Shown piece after piece: positions 7,678 to 13,132 of a DNA stretch of 13,132 nt; positions within the stretch are counted from its first letter, which is position 1; every line of letters begins with the position of its first letter. The notes below the pieces were generated by a model, which saw nothing but the letters and a program-made list of their open reading frames with translations, had not been told where the DNA came from and made no database searches. A program made the translations under genes and the position numbers. The DNA is from Alphaproteobacteria bacterium (GTDB lineage: Bacteria; Pseudomonadota; Alphaproteobacteria; Micavibrionales; CSBR16-224): positions 1 through 13,132 of the forward strand of contig SKHU01000100.1 in the NCBI GenBank assembly GCA_007116755.1, read 5' to 3'.

Positions 7678-9830
7678 TGCGCTTGTTTGTGCGTTTTATT
7701 TTGCGGATGTTCTATCGCGTCGAGGTGAGAGGCGAAGAGAATTTTGAAAAGGCGGGGCGGCGCGTTCTGATCGTGGCCAACCACCTCTCCTTTCTGGATG
7801 CGGTGCTGCTGGCGGCATTTCTACCGGAAAAACCGCTTTTTGCGATCAATACGTTTATTGCAAAACAATGGTGGATCCGGCCGTTTTTGGCGCTCGCCGA
7901 TACGTTTTCACTGGATCCGACGAATCCGTTTGCGGCAAAGGCGCTGATTGCCGAGATGAAACAGGATCGCAAATGTGTGATTTTCCCCGAAGGCCGCATC
8001 ACGGTGACGGGAAGCTTGATGAAAATCTATCAGGGGCCGGGAATGATTGCGGATAAGTCCGGATCCGTCATTTTACCGGTACGGATCGACGGTGCGCAAT
8101 ATTCCCCGTTTTCCCGTTTGAGAGGAAAAGTAAGAATTCGCTGGTTTCCGAAAATTACGATCTGGATTCAACAGCCGCAGCATTTTCATGTCCCCGATCA
8201 TATTCGGGGAAGTGCCCGCCGTGCCATGATGGGGCGTAAGCTGTACGGTGTGATGTCGGAGATGTTGTTTAAAACGTCAAATTATCAAGCGACATTGTTT
8301 CAGGGTTTTCTGGATGCGCGTAAAATTCACGGCAGCGGTAAAAACATCGTCAGCGATGTAGAACGTGTGCCGCTGAGTTACCGCGCTCTGACACAGCGCA
8401 GTTTTATCATCGGCAGCCATATTGCGAAGAAAACGGAACGCGGCGAATATGTCGGCATTCTGCTGCCGAATATGGCGGCAACGATTGCGGTGTTTTTCGG
8501 TTTGCAGGCATTTGGACGCGTTCCGGCGATGTTGAATTTTTCCGCAGGGCTGAAAAGCATTTTGGCGGCATGCCGTGCTGCGAAAATTAAACGCATTTAC
8601 ACCTCCCGCCGTTTTATTAAGACGGCGAATTTGGAAAAACTTGCCGAAGGACTGGAAGGCGAAGGATACACACTGGTTTATCTTGAGGATGTTCGCGGCG
8701 AGATCGGGTTGTGGTCCAAAATACGGGATATGGTGGCGGGGGCGCTGTTTCCGCAAGTCTATTACGGTATGACCGGCCCTTATAATCCCGATGAGGCTGC
8801 GGTTGTGCTGTTCACCTCCGGTACGGAAGGCTTGCCGAAAGGTGTTGTATTAACGCATATGAATATTCAGGCGAACAGATATCAACTGTCTGCATGGGTC
8901 GATTTCGGGCCTTCCGATAAAGTATTTAACGCGATGCCGGTTTTTCATTCTTTCGGGCTGACGGCCGGAATGATTTTGCCGTTGCTGTCTGGGATTGAAG
9001 TATTTCTCTATCCGACACCTCTGCATTACCGTGTTGTGCCGGAACTGGTCTATGATACGAATGCAACCATTATGTTCGGAACAGACACGTTTCTGGCCGG
9101 TTATGCCCGTTTTGCGGATCCTTATGATTTTTATGCCGTGCGTTATATTTTCGCCGGAGCAGAAAAACTGCAGGAGGAAACACGGCGTATCTATGCGGAA
9201 AAATACGGCGTACGTGTTCTGGAAGGTTACGGCGCAACGGAAACGGCACCTGTTTTGACAATCAATACGGCCATGCAAAACAAGCCCGGAAGTGTCGGCC
9301 GGTTATTGCCGGGGATATCCTATAGACTTGAAGAAGTGCCGGGAATAGACGAGGGCGGGCGTCTGTTCGTGAAGGGGCCGAATATTATGAAAGGATATCT
9401 TTTTGCCGATCATCCCGGACATCTGGTTCCGCCGGAAGGCGGCTGGTATGATACCGGCGATATTGTTGCTTTTGATGGCGAGGGATATATCGAGATCAAA
9501 GGACGTGCCAAGCGTTTTGCCAAAATCGCGGGCGAGATGGTTTCGCTGACGGCTGTGGAATCGCTGGTGGCCTGTGCCTATCCCGATTATGCGCATGCGG
9601 TGGTGTCCGTACCCGATCAGAAAAAGGGCGAGGCGCTGGTTCTGTTCACAGAACATGAAAAAGCCGATACGGCGGAAATATCCAAACATGCGCAAAAACA
9701 GGGTGCGTCGGAGCTGATGGTGCCGCGTAAAATCAAGGTGGTGGATAAAATCCCCGTCCTCGGCACAGGCAAAACCGACTATGTTACCTTGCAGAGTATG
9801 GTCATGGAAGAACGCAAAAAGGCGGCATAA
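7674..9830 (+). CDS. aas: Bifunctional acyl-ACP synthetase / 2-acylglycerophosphoethanolamine acyltransferase (Aas)
   Basis: This is a two-domain enzyme of 718 residues, almost exactly the length of E. coli Aas (719). Aas activates fatty acids with ATP onto ACP and transfers the acyl chain to the sn-1 position of lysophospholipids at the inner membrane. The N-terminal PlsC-type domain has NHLSFLD (HX4D: His37, Asp42), FPEGR (104-108) followed by ITVTGSLMKIYQG, and LPVRIDG. The C-terminal AMP-binding domain has FTSGTEGLPKG (380-390), FHSFGLT, LYPTPLHYRVVPELVYD, AGAEKLQEETRR, EGYGATE (517-523), YDTGDIV, GRAKRFAKIAGEMVSL (610-625) and the late catalytic lysine Lys700 in LGTGKTDY. All catalytic motifs are present. 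Translation may start at 7674 or at the neighbouring ATG 7677; both are in frame and differ by one Met. It is coupled to lplT upstream and is followed after 3 nt by the DUF2339 gene. Confidence 0.96.
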   Translation: MMRLFVRFILRMFYRVEVRGEENFEKAGRRVLIVANHLSFLDAVLLAAFLPEKPLFAINTFIAKQWWIRPFLALADTFSLDPTNPFAAKALIAEMKQDRKCVIFPEGRITVTGSLMKIYQGPGMIADKSGSVILPVRIDGAQYSPFSRLRGKVRIRWFPKITIWIQQPQHFHVPDHIRGSARRAMMGRKLYGVMSEMLFKTSNYQATLFQGFLDARKIHGSGKNIVSDVERVPLSYRALTQRSFIIGSHIAKKTERGEYVGILLPNMAATIAVFFGLQAFGRVPAMLNFSAGLKSILAACRAAKIKRIYTSRRFIKTANLEKLAEGLEGEGYTLVYLEDVRGEIGLWSKIRDMVAGALFPQVYYGMTGPYNPDEAAVVLFTSGTEGLPKGVVLTHMNIQANRYQLSAWVDFGPSDKVFNAMPVFHSFGLTAGMILPLLSGIEVFLYPTPLHYRVVPELVYDTNATIMFGTDTFLAGYARFADPYDFYAVRYIFAGAEKLQEETRRIYAEKYGVRVLEGYGATETAPVLTINTAMQNKPGSVGRLLPGISYRLEEVPGIDEGGRLFVKGPNIMKGYLFADHPGHLVPPEGGWYDTGDIVAFDGEGYIEIKGRAKRFAKIAGEMVSLTAVESLVACAYPDYAHAVVSVPDQKKGEALVLFTEHEKADTAEISKHAQKQGASELMVPRKIKVVDKIPVLGTGKTDYVTLQSMVMEERKKAA

Positions 9831-9833
9831 TTT

Positions 9834-12554
9834 ATGGAATGGCTTTTTCTGCTTCTTGTCCTGCTGTTTTGCGTCTGGTCGGCTCTGGTACAGCCGTGGC
9901 GGAACAAATCGGCAATTGAAGATTTGCGGCAGGAGATGCGCGATTTGAAAAAACTGCTGCAGCCGGACGAAAGCGAATCCGCCGTGATCCGGACGCAATC
10001 ACAACCGGACAAGCCTGTCAAAACGCAAGAAACGGCAAAGGAAAAAGAAGAAACACAGCCGAAAAAACAGCCGCAACCTGCCGCAGCGATGCGCACGAAA
10101 CAAACGCCGAAAATTGCGGAAAAGAAAAAAACACCGCCGCCTGCCGCGCCGTCTCAGTCAAACTCTTCCGGATCGGGCGGCGCAGGGTGGGAACAGCAAT
10201 TCGGCGCACGTCTGCCGGTCTGGATGGGCGGAATCGCGCTGGCGCTGGCCGGAATTTTTCTGGTGAAATATTCTATCGAACATGAGCTTCTCGGCCCTGA
10301 GGGGCGGGTGATATTGGGGCTGGTTTCCGGTGCGGCGCTGCTGTTGCTGGCACGTTATCTGTGGAGCAAACCGGATATGGCCAATGTTGTGCGTATAACG
10401 CAATCGCTGGCGGGGGCGGGGATTGTTATTTTATATGCGGCGGTTTTTGCCGCAACGTCTTTATATGATCTGGTGCAGCCTTTGACCGGTTTTGCAGGTA
10501 TGGCGGCGATCACCGTCGTTGCCGTGCTGCTGTCGCTGCGTTACGGTGCGCCGGTGGCGCTGCTGGGGCTGGTCGGCGGTTATGCAACGCCTGCAATGAT
10601 CCAGACGGAGGATCCATCGGCTTTCGGTCTTTTCGCCTATCTGTTTGTGGTTTTTGCCGGTTTGATTTTCGTGATGAAGCGGCAGGGCTGGTGGCTGATG
10701 TCGCTGCTGGCCGTTGCCGCAGGGTTTATCTGGGTGGCGCTGTGGCTGGAAACGCATTTCACGCCTGCAGACGGGTTATGGCTGATGCTGTTTCTGTCTG
10801 GTGTGGCGGCGCTTTCGGTCTGGTCGGTCTGGACGATGCCTGAAAAAACGCAAGCGCCGCCGAAAAGCGAAGGCGTTTTTGTCATTAAGCCGGAGAAAAT
10901 TGTCAATTATGCCGGTTTCGGCGGCGCGGTGTTTCTGATGGGGGCGGTGTTGAACCGTTCGGATTTCGGAATGGCGGAATGGGGCATGTTCTGGCTGTTT
11001 TCCGCGGGAAGTCTTTTTCTCGCATGGGCGCGTCCTGCTGTGTATCACATTGCGGCTTATGCGGCGCTGGGTTTCGGTTTGCCGATGCTTTTGCTCTGGA
11101 ACGCGCCGCCGAATATTTTTCCGCTGCCTGCGGTGTTTACGGCATTTGCCGTGCTGTTTTGCGGCGCGGCGCTGACGCTGGCTTTGGTCTCTCCGGCAAA
11201 ATTTTTCTGGAGCAGAATTCTCGGTATCTCCGCATTCGGTTTTTTTGTGATTGCCGAGAAAAAACCGGTCTGGGTGTTTGAGGCGGCGTTTTTGCCGCAG
11301 GACGTATTTTTTGCTGCTGCGGCGCTTGCCCTGGCCGGAGGAGCGGTTGCACTTCTGGCGCATCTGCAGCGCGGCATGAAGAAAAAAGACGGGGAGTTGC
11401 CGAAGATGCAGGCGGTGTATGTGTTGACGGCTGTGGCGTTTATCTCCTACGGCGGTACGGTTCTGTTTGATGCGGAATGGTGGGGCACGGTGTTGGCGGC
11501 GCAGATTTTGGCACTGATGTGGCTGTATGCCCGCACGCCGATGAGCGTTCTGCCGCGCATTGCCAAAATCCTGACCGTGCTGCTGGCACTGATGTTGCTT
11601 CCGGCTGTTTTGCTCAGCTTCGGTCTGTTTGCCCTGTCGGGCGCAATGCAGCCGCTTACGGAATTGAACGAGGCAGCGCGTTTTGTCGAAATGCCGCTTT
11701 TGAAACTTGGCTGTTCCGGTCTGGCATTGGTTGCGGCCGGATATTTTCTGCGCCGCGTTAGGGAGGCGGATATGCGTTTTGTCAAAACGCTGGAAATTTC
11801 AGGGTTTGCCCTGATTGGCGCAGCTGCCTATTATGCGTTGCGCGCGGTTCTTTACGGCGGCGAAAATATGTTTGATACGGTTTTCGGTTTTGCCGAGCGC
11901 GGCATGGCAACGGCGCTGTTTTTCGCGCTGGCCTTTGTGTTTTTTGCGGCCGGACGCAAAACAGGCTATGGAACTTATACGCTGGCGGGAATTTGTGCCG
12001 GTATTTTTGCCGTCACGCGCGTTGTCTATTTTGATCTGCTGGCGTTAAATCCGTATTGGTCGGAGCAATATGTCGCCGGTTATAAAATCGTCAATATGCT
12101 GTGGCTGAATTATGCGCTGTCTGCAGCGGCAATCTATCTCTACCGCCGCGAATTGCTGGCGCTCGGCATTACGCGGGGCGGGGCGTTTTTGAACAAGGTG
12201 ATGCTGACGCTGGTGCTGGCCTTTGTGACATTTCAGGTGCGGCATTATTACCACGGCCCGGTTATGGCATGGGCGGCGGCGGGCAATGCGGAGATTTATA
12301 CCTATTCCGCTGTCTGGCTGCTGACGGGATTTGCGGCGCTGGGCATCGGTGTCTGGCGGGAAAGCGAAATGCTGCGTTTTGCTTCGCTGGCCATCGTGAC
12401 TCTGACAGTGGCGAAAGTCTTTCTTTATGATGCAGCAGCACTGGAGGGGCTGTACCGTATTTTCTCTTTCTTCGGTCTGGGAGTTAGCCTGATCGCACTG
12501 AGCTGGTTTTACACGCGTTTTGTTTTTCAGCGGCGCGGGGCGGAGAAAACTTAG
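9834..12554 (+). CDS. DUF2339 family large polytopic membrane protein
   Basis: This is a 906-residue protein of unknown function. It begins with one hydrophobic helix (about residues 2-20), a short charged, probably helical/coiled-coil segment (AIEDLRQEMRDLKKLLQ, about 26-42), and a Lys/Gln/Pro/Ala-rich low-complexity linker of ~75 residues. From residue ~118 the typical DUF2339 start is seen: GWEQQFGARLPVWMGGIALALAGIFLVKYSIE, then GPEGRVILGLVSG. The rest is almost continuous membrane helix; I count by eye about 25 or more segments. No catalytic motif is recognisable. The start ATG at 9834 comes 3 nt after the aas stop with a poor Shine-Dalgarno, and the stop touches the next start codon, so it is very probably co-transcribed and translationally coupled. 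The size and topology suggest a transporter, scaffold or lipid-handling protein, but that is a guess from context, not a known function. Confidence 0.87.
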   Translation: MEWLFLLLVLLFCVWSALVQPWRNKSAIEDLRQEMRDLKKLLQPDESESAVIRTQSQPDKPVKTQETAKEKEETQPKKQPQPAAAMRTKQTPKIAEKKKTPPPAAPSQSNSSGSGGAGWEQQFGARLPVWMGGIALALAGIFLVKYSIEHELLGPEGRVILGLVSGAALLLLARYLWSKPDMANVVRITQSLAGAGIVILYAAVFAATSLYDLVQPLTGFAGMAAITVVAVLLSLRYGAPVALLGLVGGYATPAMIQTEDPSAFGLFAYLFVVFAGLIFVMKRQGWWLMSLLAVAAGFIWVALWLETHFTPADGLWLMLFLSGVAALSVWSVWTMPEKTQAPPKSEGVFVIKPEKIVNYAGFGGAVFLMGAVLNRSDFGMAEWGMFWLFSAGSLFLAWARPAVYHIAAYAALGFGLPMLLLWNAPPNIFPLPAVFTAFAVLFCGAALTLALVSPAKFFWSRILGISAFGFFVIAEKKPVWVFEAAFLPQDVFFAAAALALAGGAVALLAHLQRGMKKKDGELPKMQAVYVLTAVAFISYGGTVLFDAEWWGTVLAAQILALMWLYARTPMSVLPRIAKILTVLLALMLLPAVLLSFGLFALSGAMQPLTELNEAARFVEMPLLKLGCSGLALVAAGYFLRRVREADMRFVKTLEISGFALIGAAAYYALRAVLYGGENMFDTVFGFAERGMATALFFALAFVFFAAGRKTGYGTYTLAGICAGIFAVTRVVYFDLLALNPYWSEQYVAGYKIVNMLWLNYALSAAAIYLYRRELLALGITRGGAFLNKVMLTLVLAFVTFQVRHYYHGPVMAWAAAGNAEIYTYSAVWLLTGFAALGIGVWRESEMLRFASLAIVTLTVAKVFLYDAAALEGLYRIFSFFGLGVSLIALSWFYTRFVFQRRGAEKT

Positions 12555-13132
12555 ATGCGGGAAGTTTATATCAACAGTTTCGGTGCTTTTCTTCCCGGCG
12601 ATCCCGTTGTAAATAGCGAGATGGAAGAGTATCTCGGCCTGATCGGCGGTAAAAAATCAAAACACCGCGCGCTGGTGCTGCGTCAGAACAAAATTAAAAC
12701 CCGCCATTATGCGCTTGATAAAAGCGGCGCGGCGCGGTACGGCAGTGCCGAAATGGCGGCAGAGGCTGTTCGCGCGGCGGTGGAAAAATCGGAAAACACG
12801 GCGGAGGACATCACCTATCTGGCGGCCTCGGCGACGCTGGGCGATATGCTGGTGCCGGGTCTGGCCTCGCATATTCATGCCGAACTCGGTCTGCGCCCGA
12901 TCGAGATTGCCAATTTTCAAAGCGTCTGCGCCTCGGCGATGATGGCGATGAAATCCGCATGGCTGCAAATCAAGGCGGAAGAACATGATTGCGCGGCCGT
13001 TTGCGGCAGCGAATTTTCCAGCCGCTATTTTCGTCCCGGATTCTACGAGAAGAGCCGCGCCTTTCTTGAAAACGGAGAAATACCGCTGGAGGCGGATTTT
13101 CTGCGCTTTACGCTGTCGGACGGGGCGGGGGC
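12555..13132 (+). CDS. StlD/DarB-type beta-ketosynthase (KAS III-like), 3'-truncated by window edge
   Basis: These are the first 192 residues of a thiolase-fold condensing enzyme; the rest lies outside the window. The N-terminus (VYINSFGAFLPGDPVVNSEMEEYLG, then a GGKKSK-type loop and LRQNKIKTRHYAL) has the spacing and wording I associate with the StlD/DarB ketosynthases that make dialkylresorcinols and related stilbene/cyclohexanedione lipids, rather than housekeeping FabH. FQSVCASAMMAM carries the likely nucleophile Cys125 (codon 12927-12929). DMLVPGLASHIHAELGL precedes it, as in KAS III enzymes. The His and Asn of the active site would lie beyond the edge. ATG 12555 follows directly on the TAG of the DUF2339 gene (no gap), with GGAG nine bases upstream. 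The gene is in an operon with Aas, which could supply activated acyl chains. The sub-family assignment is from memory of family sequences; a generic KAS III-like enzyme is the alternative. Confidence 0.8.
   Translation, partial: MREVYINSFGAFLPGDPVVNSEMEEYLGLIGGKKSKHRALVLRQNKIKTRHYALDKSGAARYGSAEMAAEAVRAAVEKSENTAEDITYLAASATLGDMLVPGLASHIHAELGLRPIEIANFQSVCASAMMAMKSAWLQIKAEEHDCAAVCGSEFSSRYFRPGFYEKSRAFLENGEIPLEADFLRFTLSDGAG

Noticed and set aside
9303..9998. Minus-strand open frame (231 residues) across the aas/DUF2339 junction
   Set aside because: It is antisense to the conserved AMP-binding C-terminus of Aas and the first codons of the next gene; its composition is typical of an antisense shadow (many Phe, His, Arg).
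10776..11363. Minus-strand open frame (195 residues) inside the DUF2339 gene
   Set aside because: It is extremely rich in Arg, Gln, Lys and His, as expected from reading hydrophobic membrane codons backwards; no domain or plausible start context.

Overview
The window is a stretch of tightly packed chromosome from a Gram-negative bacterium. Base composition is moderately GC-rich in the coding DNA and markedly AT-rich only in the one real intergenic gap. The gene content (periplasmic alpha-2-macroglobulin with PBP1C, LplT/Aas lysophospholipid recycling, a DUF2339 membrane protein) fits a proteobacterium. I lean to Alphaproteobacteria, but nothing here (no rRNA, no marker gene) fixes the taxonomy. 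I see no mobile element, CRISPR array, tRNA or rRNA.

Layout. (1) Positions 1-5376, plus strand: the C-terminal two thirds of a bacterial alpha-2-macroglobulin (start is outside the window), overlapping by 20 nt with a complete pbpC (penicillin-binding protein 1C). This is the well-known yfhM-pbpC type pair, thought to guard and repair the periplasm and cell wall after attack. (2) Positions 5377-6153, minus strand: a secreted alpha/beta-hydrolase lipase with a complete Ser-Asp-His set. Its stop codon abuts the pbpC stop codon with no base between. (3) Positions 6154-6315: a 162-bp AT-rich divergent promoter region with a good extended -10 for the lipase and two overlapping inverted repeats on the other side. 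(4) Positions 6316-13132, plus strand: a gene train in which every junction is an overlap or a gap of 0-3 nt. It encodes an LplT-like lysophospholipid flippase, Aas (acyltransferase plus acyl-ACP synthetase), a 906-residue polytopic DUF2339 protein, and the first 192 residues of a StlD/DarB-type beta-ketosynthase that runs off the window.

How they may work together. LplT and Aas import and re-acylate lysophospholipids. The divergent secreted lipase could be a source of lysolipids, so the two transcription units may form a lipid-turnover module (inference). The most interesting feature is the right edge. A ketosynthase of the family that builds dialkylresorcinol/stilbene-type lipids is directly joined to the acyl-activating enzyme Aas and a large membrane protein of unknown function. 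This may be the start of a membrane-lipid or resorcinol-lipid locus whose remainder lies downstream. No wholly new system can be demonstrated from this window alone.
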